Shown: in pieces, positions 1 to 8,478 of the stretch
Position numbering within the stretch: position 1 is the first letter of the stretch
Layout of the letters: each line of letters begins with the position of its first letter
DNA from: Circinella umbellata
Taxonomy: Eukaryota; Mucoromycota; Mucoromycetes; Mucorales; Lichtheimiaceae
Length of the DNA: 24,018 nucleotides
Direction: 5' to 3'
Assembly: GCA_025093555.1 (NCBI GenBank)
Contig: JAIWNF010000150.1
Span: 1-24,018, forward strand
Translations under genes and position numbers: made by a program
Notes under the pieces: generated by a model
What the model saw: the letters and a program-made list of their open reading frames with translations, nothing else
What the model was told of the DNA's origin: nothing
Databases searched by the model: none

Positions 1-190
1 TTCTAAATGCCATAGCTAACAGTTTATTTGATAATGTAAAAGTAGTCTACCAAAATATATAATATAAAAACTTATTGATTATTACTGGCCATGAGAATCA
101 ACTTACTCGCATATTATACACAAAAAACAGATAATGCACTTGGATTATTTGATTAAAAACGGCTTTATTGGTGCGATTTTTTTTTATTGT
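1..190 (+). repeat. Left terminal inverted repeat
   Basis: Position 1 pairs with 3323, and the match runs inward to the GTGCGATTTTTT motif at 171-185. Differences from the right copy are a few substitutions near 70, 94-110 and 135-142 and an 8-base indel next to the GTGCGA motif. The repeat starts at the window edge, so the true terminus may lie further left. Confidence 0.8.
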
Positions 191-634
191 AGAAATGATT
201 TTCACAACTACACAGATTTCCTATTAGCATAACTCATTATTTGTGCGATTTTTCTTCTGATAACTTAATAATATGTTGCTTTTATATCTCTCATGGTGTA
301 ACGTTCAAAGCCAAAACTATATAGAACAGTAAGCTGATTACAGTATATCCATTTGCTATTTTATTTCATTAAGATATATTTAAGCTATGTAAAAAGTATT
401 ATGTAAGAAGAAAATATAAGTATGGATAGTAGAAAGAAAAGAAAATAAAGTTAAGCAGATAGGAGTATAAAGTAATTATATGTAATAATAATAATATAAA
501 AATAGACAAGTACATATATATATGGAAAAAGAAAAATAGATTTTATGTAGTAAAGAAACTATATGTAAAGAGATTGAGTAAGAGTGATCAAGTGGTAATT
601 GTACAAAGTAAAGAATCGAATGATGGTATTGTTA
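191..634. other. AT-rich interior flank without a recognisable gene
   Basis: This stretch lies between the left TIR and the 3' end of the RTC4-like gene. A second GTGCGATTTTT motif occurs at 243-253. The rest is AT-rich with purine-rich plus-strand runs around 405-460. It may hold the 3' untranslated region of the minus-strand gene, but I see no convincing coding frame. Confidence 0.4.
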
Positions 635-1578
635 TTAAGTTTCCAGGTATATATTATTGTCCCATACATAACTTTTCTTCATTCGCAATTGTGCATACTC
701 CAAGAGTTTTTGGTCCCCTGCATGTTCCACCTGCATCATATCAAATTCATTTAGCTTATTGTCTCGTCGAGCGTCTTTTATATCTTTACAAATCAACCGT
801 GCAGCAGTTTCTGGAATTAAAACTTGTTGGATATATGACATAGGTCTTAGACCATGTGTTTCAATATTTCCTAAATTTTTTTAATACAATTGTTATAGAC
901 TAGTCCTATCTATAGTGAACTTTTAACCAGGTCAATAAATGATACAGTAGAAAAAGAGGTTAATTTTTTATTTTTCCAGCCCAGCAGCCCTTTTATACTG
1001 CTCAACCGGCTTATACAACCCATATAACCATGAGTTCGCTTTTACCGAAGTCTGCCTGTTACCAAGTCTGTAACAACAATGAGACTAACACATTTGCAAT
1101 AGCAATCTGTCCCCAATTCCCATAATATCCAACCTATAAGCTATATAAATTGATTTTGTTAAAAATTGTCTGGTTTGATTATTACTAAAGCTTTAAGTTA
1201 TCACTATTAGACATACTGAAAATTCATGCAAGTCCTGCAACATTTGAACCATGCTCTGAGCTTTTCTACTTCTAAGCTTTTCTATTGATCTGATGGCTTG
1301 CCTCAAATAGAAGCTATCCTCCATCCCACCAATAATTCCATCAAGTTGGCTCTTTAAATCTTTTACCCGATTATTGAGCTCCCCAAAATCAATTGACAAA
1401 GGATAGCATTCTTCTAATGCTACTGGCTTGTAATCACATTCAAACCGATGTGTCCAGCAGAAGTGATCACATTCTTGCTTACTTAAGCCAAGTGTATTAT
1501 TTAAATTAATGATTTCCCACTGTTTCATGCTCATTGGTCCTCGTCTAAGTAAGTACTTCTGGCAATACTTTTACATTC
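635..1578 (-). pseudogene. RTC4-like domain gene, broken, at least three exon-like blocks
   Basis: Three minus-strand blocks together resemble the RTC4-like domain of fungal proteins, named after yeast restriction of telomere capping protein 4; its biochemical role is poorly known. Block 1 (about 1567-1217) reads CDHFCWTHRFECDYKP, then PLSIDFGELNNRVKDLKSQL, matching the family's C-x-x-H-R-F-E and P-x-x-ID-x-x-x-L-x-x-RV pattern. It ends at a GTATGT donor. An 83-nt intron (1216-1134) joins it in phase to block 2 (1133-1063), which starts VGYYGNWGQIAIANV; the GYYG-x-x-G motif is typical. Block 3 (about 870-635) reads PMSYIQQVLIPETAARLI, matching the family's FI-x-x-VLVPE-x-x-x-RLI segment, and ends at a stop at 637-635. 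Blocks 2 and 3 do not splice cleanly: a TAA follows the tryptophan codon near 1063 and the phases disagree, so a lesion is likely. An in-frame stop lies within 12 bases of the solo LTR, so the N-terminus is missing or displaced. Family assignment is from memory of the motif pattern. Confidence 0.6.
1134..1216 (-). other. Spliceosomal intron in RTC4-like gene
   Basis: The donor is GTATGT and the acceptor CTTATAG. Removing 83 nt joins DLHEFS to VGYYGNWG in phase 0, restoring the conserved GYYG motif position. The domain continuity supports the intron more than the splice sites alone. Confidence 0.55.
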
Positions 1579-2003
1579 TGTTATATCAATCAAATATAAT
1601 AAAATAAAAGAGACGTTAAAAAGTCAACGAGACCCAAAAGAACAATAATTGAACTGCAGTTTATTAAAATAAAATATTATCTCTATTTATATGAATGAAT
1701 CTTATTATCAGTGGGATATATTGATATGTGTATACGTAAGATTTATATTTGTCATGGCCGTGTGAATTATGAATATAAGATTAATGATATTAAGATTAGA
1801 CTTTGAGTGGTTGACGATATGATATATCTATGCAGCTGTTATCTTATATTATTATAGAAGACAGACTTCTGTGTTCTTATAAATCATGGTCCAAATAGGG
1901 AAATACACGAAATGTCAGCAAAGCATAATTAAAGATACGCTATACTTTAATAATTAGAATGACAAATAATTATCTTTATAAATAATATGTGTTGGATACA
2001 ACA
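1579..2003 (-). repeat. Solo LTR, family A
   Basis: This 425-bp segment is the reverse complement of the element A LTR (11613-12033). It has the same termini (TGTTGTATCC and GATATAACA on the minus strand), the same TATAAATA box region and an extra GAAT duplication near 1695. No internal retrotransposon sequence adjoins it, so it is a solo LTR left by recombination. The 5-bp flanks are CATTC and CATGG on the plus strand. They share only three bases, so there is no clear target duplication. It separates the FAR1-like remnant from the RTC4-like blocks. Confidence 0.93.
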
Positions 2004-2388
2004 CATGGTTATAATGTACCATGTTGCTGTTTTCATCTGATATGCTTTCTGGTGTTCCCTGATTCTTAGTGTCAAATTTATGACCAGAATGAAGTCATAA
2101 GACTCAAACCTCTCACAACCGATCCTCTTCACCTTCTTTGGCCTTCTTGGGTAAGGAAGCTGTGAGCTTCCATTTACAGCCACTTCTCTGGCTATTCTTC
2201 ATGCGTTTTTGATCCTCTCCAAGCTTATCCTAGTTACCATTACCTTCACAGGAGCACTTTAACAGAATACCAACACCTTGTCCATTGACACTTTGTTTGA
2301 CTGCAAAGCCATTTTTTCTTGCATATAATTGAACAGATGCCTTGAGTTCATTACGGGTTGGATATCTTGTGCCAATAAATTCGCTCAT
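2004..2388 (-). pseudogene. FAR1-like zinc-finger DNA-binding remnant
   Basis: From the minus-strand ATG at 2388 the frame reads MSEFIGTRYPTRNELKASVQ, then ARKNGFAVKQS. This is the opening pattern of FAR1/Mutator-type DNA-binding domains (F-x-x-R-x-EL, Y-A-x-x-x-GF-x-V-x-x-x-x-S). Later CSC, RSGCKWKLTAS and, after a frame change near 2090-2110, HSGHKFDTK follow the expected Cys-Cys...Cys...His-x-x-His order. A stop at 2232-2230 and at least one frameshift break it, unless a small intron removes the stop; I could not find one that keeps phase. The frame runs into the solo LTR at 2003. In intact proteins this module binds DNA, usually ahead of a MULE transposase. No such catalytic domain is present here. 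Confidence 0.45.
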
Positions 2389-3083
2389 TTGAATGATGAT
2401 ATACAGATAATAAATTGAACTATATGTTTAATATAATGAAAAAAATACAAAGTATGATAATATGCTACAAATTTTGCTCCATATAAATAGTTTGGATATA
2501 TCTGGAGCTTACAGAAGAAAACCTGCTATGATAATTCTATCATGTATGATAATGGATCAGAAAGTCATCAAGCATGAATGCGGTTATAAACACAATGTAT
2601 GATTTCGATAGATAATAGCTAGATATTTTGTAGCCGGTTTTCGGCGCTCTTTTTAATTTATTTACATAAACCAAAGTTATACTAATCATTCACAAATCCA
2701 TTTATCATTACCTCTAATAATGTAACTGATACATATTGTTTTATATTATATGCTCATTAGCAATACTTTCAATATAAGGTTATAACATTTTAATTCACTG
2801 CTTCATAAATTTCGTAAATGTGCTACAATAATGTAGCTATTTTCTGAGAAAGCTAAATACTATACTAATATATTACTGTTATATTGAAATCATGTTATTA
2901 GCTTTGATAAGATAAAAAAAAACAATTATCGAAATGTCAAATGATTAGATGCTTTAATTCTGTGAAGTTTTGTTGTTCATTAGCTTATCATTCTGGTAAC
3001 CAATTAAGAGGCCAGTCGGATAGAACATATAACGGGTGGTGCTGGGGGAAATTCGCATGATCATGAAGATCATTTCTCATGCT
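2389..3083. other. AT-rich region without a recognisable gene
   Basis: No frame of convincing length or composition is visible on either strand. On the minus strand it lies upstream of the FAR1-like start and so could hold that gene's promoter. Near 3047-3080 there is a short palindromic stretch around GCATGATCATGAAGATCATT. Confidence 0.35.
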
Positions 3084-3552
3084 CAGACAAAAAAATCGCA
3101 TGGATAAGCACTTGTAATTTTTTTTAAAAAAATAAAAAATCGCACCGCACTACCAATAAAGCCGTTTTTAATCAAATAATCTAAGTGGATTATCTGTTTT
3201 TTGTGTATAATATGCAAGCAAGTTGGTGCTAATGGCCAGTAATAATCAATAAGCTTTTATATTATATATTTTGGTAGACTACTTTTACATTATCAAATAA
3301 ACTGTTAGCTATGGCATTTAGAAGTAAAAAAAAAAATCGCACAGCTTTTTCTCATATTTTACGCCCAGATAAAAAAATCACATGGATAAGCACTTGTAAT
3401 TTTTTTAAAAAAGTTTCTTAATGAAGTATGTTTAGTAAGAGAAGTCGTACTGGTAATATCACAAGAGGATTGGCTATGGCTGTTTGCGCTGTACCCCTAC
3501 AATTAAACACCTGCTAGAAAAAAATTGCACCGCTAAGAAAAAAAAATTGCAC
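3084..3552. repeat. Cluster of A-tract/TCGCAC motifs with a 45-bp direct repeat
   Basis: A run of A followed by TCGCA(C/T) or TTGCAC occurs at about 3089-3100, 3134-3144, 3326-3342, 3371-3382, 3518-3530 and 3538-3552. Its reverse complement occurs inside the left end at 171-185 and 243-253. A longer direct repeat, containing ATGGATAAGCACTTGTAAT, occurs at 3084-3131 and 3366-3412, on either side of the right TIR. Such motifs may be transposon ends, possibly of nested small elements. A 29-codon frame at 3429-3515 (+) is probably chance or a relic. Confidence 0.6.
3134..3323 (-). repeat. Right terminal inverted repeat
   Basis: This is the reverse complement of 1-190, outermost at 3323 (GCATTTAGAA). 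It contains an extra 8 bases next to the inner GTGCGA motif relative to the left copy. Immediately outside it is GTAAAAAAAAAAATCGCAC, another copy of the A-tract motif, so the true terminus could be a few bases further right. Confidence 0.8.
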
Positions 3553-3576
3553 AGGTAGCACTACCCATAAAAAATA

Positions 3577-3648
3577 GTTTAGCCTCTTTTAGCCGCATTT
3601 GGCTGTACTATTCACTTGTGGCTAAATGCAGCCAAAAGAGACCAAACC
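3577..3648. repeat. Imperfect palindrome next to element B
   Basis: The left arm (about 3577-3605, with CTCTTTTAGCCGCATTT) pairs with the right arm (about 3618-3648, with AAATGCAGCCAAAAGAG), leaving a loop of roughly 12 bases. The differences between arms that I compared are transitions. It abuts the outer end of the left LTR of element B and may be the remnant of a small inverted-repeat element. Confidence 0.6.
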
Positions 3649-3652
3649 CTGT

Positions 3653-3758
3653 TGTAATAGTTCTTGGTGAAATAAGAGTTGTCTTTATTTGATAATAATT
3701 ATTTATATATTTGAGTTAATGACTATCATTTCCTTTTATAACTAATATGACTATTATA
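3653..3758 (-). repeat. 3' LTR of element B
   Basis: On the plus strand it runs TGTAATAG to CTATTATA, 106 bp. It shares with 9398-9512 the segments AGAGTTGTCTTTATTTG and GACTATCATTTCCTTTTATA, with several substitutions and about 9 bases of net length difference. This suggests an old insertion. It is next to the minus-strand polypurine tract, which identifies it as the 3' LTR. Confidence 0.8.
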
Positions 3759-3760
3759 TA

Positions 3761-3776
3761 GTCTCCCCTCCACAAG
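3761..3776 (-). other. Polypurine tract of element B
   Basis: The minus strand reads CTTGTGGAGGGGAGAC directly inside the 3' LTR. This is the expected primer site for plus-strand DNA synthesis in an LTR retrotransposon. Confidence 0.7.
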
Positions 3777-3808
3777 AGGTTAATTCAGAATGATATTTAT
3801 ATAGTTGT

Positions 3809-4012
3809 TTATTGATTTCCCATTGTTGTCTTCTTCTGTTTTCCTTGATGTAACTCTAAAGTAAAACTGTATTTTTCCTTGTTATTTTCTTTTACTATTT
3901 TCCAAGAACCACTGAATTTTGGTTCAGGAAATTTCCAAGTTCCTTTGGGTTCAATTTTCATTACTATGTCACCTATTTTGGAATTCCAGTCTTTCCATTC
4001 TTCTATGATCAT
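3809..4012 (-). pseudogene. Element B integrase C-terminal domain
   Basis: A 67-codon open frame beginning MIIEEWKDWNSKIGDIVMKI and containing KFPEPKFSGSWKIVKENN. The D-x-V-M...P-K-F-x-G-x-W-x-I-x-K pattern is the GPY/F-type module that follows Ty3/gypsy integrase cores and helps bind DNA. The G-P-[YF] signature is degenerate here (FSGSW). Stops separate it from the integrase core upstream on the minus strand. No chromodomain follows before the polypurine tract. Confidence 0.6.
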
Positions 4013-4138
4013 AATATTTCTTTTGGCGAGCTTGGCTTTTTTGTATATTTAATTTTACTTGATGATGTAATATTGGTAAGTAATGATTGAGATAAGTGAT
4101 CCATGATTCAGTATTGTGGTTCTTGATTGCTGGTAGGT

Positions 4139-4815
4139 TCAGTTCTGCTGTTGATGGTAGAATAGGTTTCTGCTAAGCATAATTTCAAATGGTGATTTTA
4201 ATGTTGATGCATTCTTTGTTGTATTCATTGTAAAGGTGACGAATGGTAAATAGTAATCCCATAATTCAGGTGTTTTTTCACAATATATTGATAAGGCTGT
4301 TTTAATACTTCTATTTCTTCTCTCCAATAGACAGTCCATTTGTGGAAACTGCACACTTGTAAGTGATCGAGCAACTCCTAGATGTTGACATACTGTTTTT
4401 ATTGCTTCAAAAATAAAGTTCGTACTATTATCTGTAATTAACTTTTTAGTAACTGAGGATTTTAAAACTATTTTGTATAATAGGACATTTGCAATTAAGG
4501 AAGTGGTGAATCTAGGTAGAGCTGCTGTCACTGTCCATTTGGTGAGATATTCTATGCATAGTAAGAGGTATCAGTTGCCTTAACTTGGTGTTGGTAATAT
4601 GGCGATATCAGCAGGCCATAGTTTGCCTGGTGCGCCTATGATCAGGATACTTGTCATCTTGCCATATTTTTTTGTGGGAGTTTTATGTGTTTGACAACCA
4701 TGACAGGCTTGAAAAAATTTGTTGATATTACTTGGTAAACCTGGCCACCATCCTGTTTTTTGTGCAGTATTTAAGGTGCGATCACGTCCAAAATGGCCTG
4801 AGATTAAATGAGTAT
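4139..4815 (-). pseudogene. Element B integrase: zinc-binding and catalytic core
   Basis: The zinc-binding part reads HLISGHFGRDRTLN, and CHGCQTHK completes an H-H-C-C site (about 4815-4670). The core follows: PADIAILPTPS holds the likely first catalytic Asp, LITDNSTNFIF the second, and LLERRNRS the Glu; then WDYYLPFVTFTMNTTKNAST precedes a normal SPFE motif. The DNGT motif of the family is altered to DNST (codon at 4424-4426, GGT to AGT). A further change is IDY to IEY near 4550. Several stops lie between 4532 and 4700. Integrase inserts the cDNA copy into the host chromosome; this copy cannot be functional. Confidence 0.8.
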
Positions 4816-4854
4816 GAATAGAATTTTAAAATTTAAAGCGTAGATTTCTTGGAA

Positions 4855-5450
4855 TTACTGGAATAGGTTGTTGTCCTTTTTTATATTTGAACAAAAAATA
4901 TCAAAATGGATAATAAATCGATTATTTTTTTCTTGTTTCCATCTAATTATGTCATCGTCAGTAGCTTGGTGGTGCTTTAGTTCGTCTAAAGTTATTGGTG
5001 TAATTGTTTGCTGGTTGTTGCATGATCTGCTGAGAGCATCGGCTGACACATTATCAATTCCACATTGGTATATAATGGTGAAGTCATAACTTTGTACTAA
5101 CATGATCTATCTTGCTATACAACCTCTTAGTGTTTTAGTGCCCATAATTGCTTTAGATACTGCATGGTCTGTATATACTGTTTATATAGCTCTGTGAACA
5201 TAAGAATAAAAATAAGTTAATCCCCAAACTATGGCCATGCATTCTCATTCAATAATGCTGTAGTTCCGTTCGGCGGGTGATAAAGTTCTACTGGTAAAAG
5301 CCACAGGACGATGTCCTTAGCACAGTACAGCTTCAAGACCTGTATCCGGAGCGTCGACATGTAGCTCATATGGAAGGTTTGGGTCAGGATACGCGAGGGT
5401 TGGTAAAATCATTAATTTCTTCTTAAGTTTCTTAAAACTGTCTCTTGTTC
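4855..5450 (-). pseudogene. Element B RNase H region
   Basis: Minus-strand reading gives LHVDAPDTGLEAVL (first catalytic Asp), then PVAFTSRTLSPAERNYSIIE with its conserved Glu, YTDHAVSKAI (the D-H-x-A motif), and a 82-codon open end with QSYDFTIIYQCGIDNVSADA followed by LSR. The last segment matches the Ty3/gypsy G-x-x-N-x-x-A-D-x-LSR signature. A stop follows HRAI near 5180, and another precedes the final block. RNase H removes the RNA strand during reverse transcription. Confidence 0.75.
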
Positions 5451-5558
5451 AGGTCCCTACTGCCATTTGGTGCCTTTACATAATAGTAAAAAAAGTTTTT
5501 CTATGTCTTTTGATAAGTTAGATAAAAAATGGTGATGAAAATTACACATGCCCAGAAA

Positions 5559-5960
5559 TTAGGAGAGTTCTTTTGGGCTACTAGGAGGTTTCAAGTGTCT
5601 GATTGCTTGATTCTGTTTCGGGTCAGCCTTGATATCATCCTTTGAGATATAATATCCGAGGAATTTGACTTCTTCAACCATAAACTGACATTTTTTTATA
5701 TTTAGTTTTAATCCTGCTGTAGCTAGGATGTCTAATACGATTTCCATATGTTCGTAGTATTGTTCTTTGGTGGTTGATGTTAATAAAACATTATTAATAT
5801 ATGTATTGACGAATAGTAGGTGTCCTAAGAGATGCTTCATGAATCGACTATATGTTAATACAGCATTAGTTAAGCCATATGGTAAAGCTAAAAATCAGTA
5901 TAGTTTTTCGCCATCAGAAAAACAAGTTTTGTATGAATTAGTTGGATCCATTCTTAGTTG
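5559..5960 (-). pseudogene. Element B reverse transcriptase palm/thumb
   Basis: Continues the RT frame after a stop. QLRMDPTNSYKTCFSDGEK and LALPYGLTNA match the family's F-x-x-LPFGL-x-NAP segment. The catalytic YIDD box is altered to YINN (codons 5795-5793 and 5792-5790), so both aspartates are asparagines. GLKLNIKKCQF and VKFLGYYISKDDIKADPKQ are the usual thumb-region motifs. A TGA near 5896 replaces a tryptophan codon expected in the Y-W-F position. This polymerase would be dead even without the stops. Confidence 0.85.
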
Positions 5961-6880
5961 TCAATAGCCTGATTTCATGTTGAGTGAGGTAAAACATTGT
6001 ATGCCAGAGAGTTTGTTGATTATACCTTCAATTCGGTCGAGCAGAAATTTGTCTTTTTCTGCTACTGCATTTAGTTTTTTGTAATTCACACAAAAACGTA
6101 ACGAACCATTGGGTTTGGGTACGAGGATTGGTTGCAAACACCATGAACTCATACATTCTATTATAGCGCCTCTTTGTTGCATTTTCTCGACTTCAGCTTT
6201 GAGAACTTCTTTTTCGGCTGGTGATCGTCTTGGACTAGGTGTATATACTGATAAAGCGTTCCCTGTATTGATTTTATGGCAAATTGGAACTGTTGTGGTT
6301 GTCTGCGCTGGTGTCTCATTATATAAGGATGGATGTTGATTTAATTCGCCTTGAATTCGTCTTGGTATACCAGTTTGAATTTGTTGTAGCGAATTGGACT
6401 GTAGATTGCAAAGAATTGTCGATTTTGGAATTACTGTACGGTTGTCTGGATCTAAATAAACACCTAATCCGACGAGCCAGTCTATGCCTAAGATGACCTT
6501 GGTATTTTGTTGTAGAACAAGACGAATGGTTGCATGGTATTCTTGCTGATTCATGATTAATGGTGTGGTTATTTCTTTATCTGATAATGATTTTGACTTA
6601 CATATTTTCATATTAGATGTATAGAGGCTGTACAGGTTTGGTGGTTAATTGAGCTTCTTATAATGTTTTTTCATTTATAGATGTGATTTCAGCTCTGGTG
6701 TCAATTAACGCTCCTACTGTTATACATCCTAGCTGTATGTCTACATTAAAATGAAGGGAAGATGTATTGACTTCACTTATTTGAACTGATTGTAAGGTTA
6801 GAATGTTATTTATTATTTGTGCTGTTTGAGTATTTTGGTTTAGATAGTCAAATACTGATGCAGTTAAATTATCTTCGTTG
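5961..6880 (-). pseudogene. Element B protease and N-terminal reverse transcriptase
   Basis: The protease reads VGALIDTRAEITSIN: the D-T-G triad is altered to D-T-R (codon 6696-6694, GGA to AGA). A stop follows near 6640. From 6611 a 216-codon open frame includes VILGIDWLVGLG, the late protease motif, then the RT fingers: RRSPAEKEVLKAEVEKMQQ, PILVPKPNGSLRFCVNYKKL and CFTSLNMKSGY. The family has RFCVDYRKLN and FT-x-LD-x-x-SGYWQ, so two aspartates, including the motif A catalytic residue (5981-5979), have become asparagine. The frame ends at TGA 5963-5961, where tryptophan is expected. Confidence 0.85.
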
Positions 6881-7534
6881 GTATTTTGTACTTATTGGTT
6901 ATGTTTGTATGCTGTAGATATGGTCTTTTGTGCTGATGTTGTTGTTGTTAATTAGTGATTAATGTCCTTATTCTTCTTTCTCCAACAGTCCCAAAGCTTG
7001 TGTCCAGTCTTCTTGCAAAAATGGCATTTGCCTGTAAATTTTTTCACTGTAGCATGATTATTGTATTTATACTTTCCTTTTCATTAAAAATTCATTTGTA
7101 CATCTTTCATAGGTGAAGCAGTGTCAGTTATTTCTTTTGATAAAGATTCTGGAGGTTGATGATATGCTGGAGGTGATGTTAAAGATGGACCTTAATAATA
7201 CCTAGTTCTTATGCGGTTTAGCATATGAGCAGTTTTATCAGTACGTTCGAGATAGATTGCATATTGAATTGCTTGATTCAAAGTAGTAGGTTTATGGCGT
7301 GATACTTCTTTGGCTACGTCTTCTCAGACATGATTTTGAAAAAAATAAAATTTGAGTGCTTCTTGCATCTTTGCATCGATACGATTCATGGCCAACTTCA
7401 AACGAGCACCGAGCACCAAATGAGACCATGCTTTTAGATTTTTGTTTTAGATTTGGCAGATCGAAAAGTGCCATTGCTGCTGTTTGTTCGCCACCGCCAA
7501 AGTAGTTAATAAATGCCTTCTTTTGTGGTATTTA

Positions 7535-7920
7535 TGGATATGAATTTGATAAGAAAATAAGGTAAGTATAAAAATGATGACAGAATAAATATTATGAAAA
7601 TCTTTCAGGTGTTTTATTATATGAAAATAATATTAAGATAAAAAGATATATGATTCTTATTTCTATTACAAGTAAGTTTTATATATATATGTTTAGATGT
7701 GTATTTTCCTATATTTGTAGATAATGTTATATGATGTTAAATTATGTATTATGTGATTGTAAATAGATAAATTATATTTGATTATTATATTTGTATGTTG
7801 TATATAGAGTGTTATTGTGGTAGAATTATTATTTGTGTATTTAGAAAGTAACCGATGTAAGATTATTTTAGTGTTTTTTACATATAGTTTATATTTTAAA
7901 CATCTGAGATAAAGGATTTA
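7535..7920. other. AT-rich non-coding block inside element B gag
   Basis: The gag frame is recognisable on both sides but not here. The block is strongly AT-rich, with ATATATATAT at about 7681-7690 and no coding frame. It may be an inserted small element or AT-rich expansion. A retrotransposon intron is less likely, although GT and AG occur near the edges on the minus strand. Boundaries are approximate and I found no clear inverted repeats. Confidence 0.5.
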
Positions 7921-8058
7921 CGTGTGCCATACGACATCTTTATCTCTTCAATGTTTGTTGTTGCTGTTCTGTTAGAGCGTCCCACCGGTAAATCGCATCC
8001 TATTGTAGTGACATCATGGACTCTATTACTGCTTCACTATCGTCCCAATTATAGTACT

Positions 8059-8478
8059 TGTTAAAGCAGTAGAAATTTAAATATAAAGGCGATGTAAATA
8101 AGTCAACGAGACCCAAAAGAACAATAATTGAACTGAAGTTTATTAAAATAAAATATTATCTCTATTTATATGAATCCTATTATCAGTGGGATATATTGAT
8201 ATGTGCATACATAAGATTTAAATTTGTCATGGCCGTGTGAATTATGAATATAAGATTAATGAGATTAAGATTAGACTTTGAGCGGTTGACGATATGATAT
8301 ATCTACGCAGCTGTTATCTTGTATCATTATAGAAGACAGACTTCTGTGTTCTTATAAATCATGGTCCAAATAGGGAAATACACGAAGTGTCAGCAAAGCA
8401 TAATTAAAGATACGCTATACTTTAATAATTAGAATGACAAATAATTATCTTTATGAATAATATGTGTTGGATACAACA
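8059..8478 (-). repeat. Solo LTR, family A, with target duplication
   Basis: A 420-bp reverse-complement copy of the element A LTR. The flanking pentamers are identical: GTACT at 8054-8058 and at 8479-8483. This proves a separate integration into element B gag followed by LTR-LTR recombination. The first 35 bases on the plus side (the LTR 3' end) are strongly diverged from the other copies, while the rest is close to them. Confidence 0.95.

Larger units (their letters stand above)
1..3323 (-). mobile_element. TIR-bounded DNA element or cargo unit (left end at window edge)
   Basis: Bases 1-190 reappear inverted at 3134-3323, about 95% identical by eye, so the interval looks like one DNA-transposon-type unit of at least 3.3 kb. 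Its outer left end may lie before the window. The interior minus strand carries a FAR1-like zinc-finger remnant and an RTC4-like domain gene, with a solo LTR between them. No DDE transposase catalytic domain is visible, so the unit would be non-autonomous. FAR1-type DNA-binding domains are known from Mutator-like transposases, and long TIRs fit that superfamily, but a 9-bp target duplication cannot be tested because the left flank is missing. An alternative is two copies of a shorter repeat that happen to flank a gene in inverted orientation. Confidence 0.5.

Noticed and set aside
574..843. Plus-strand 89-codon frame near the left end
   Set aside because: It is antisense to the RTC4-like block with the VLIPE motif, which explains the openness.
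1947..2183. Minus-strand 78-codon frame
   Set aside because: Starts out of frame within the FAR1-like remnant and runs into the solo LTR; no independent support.
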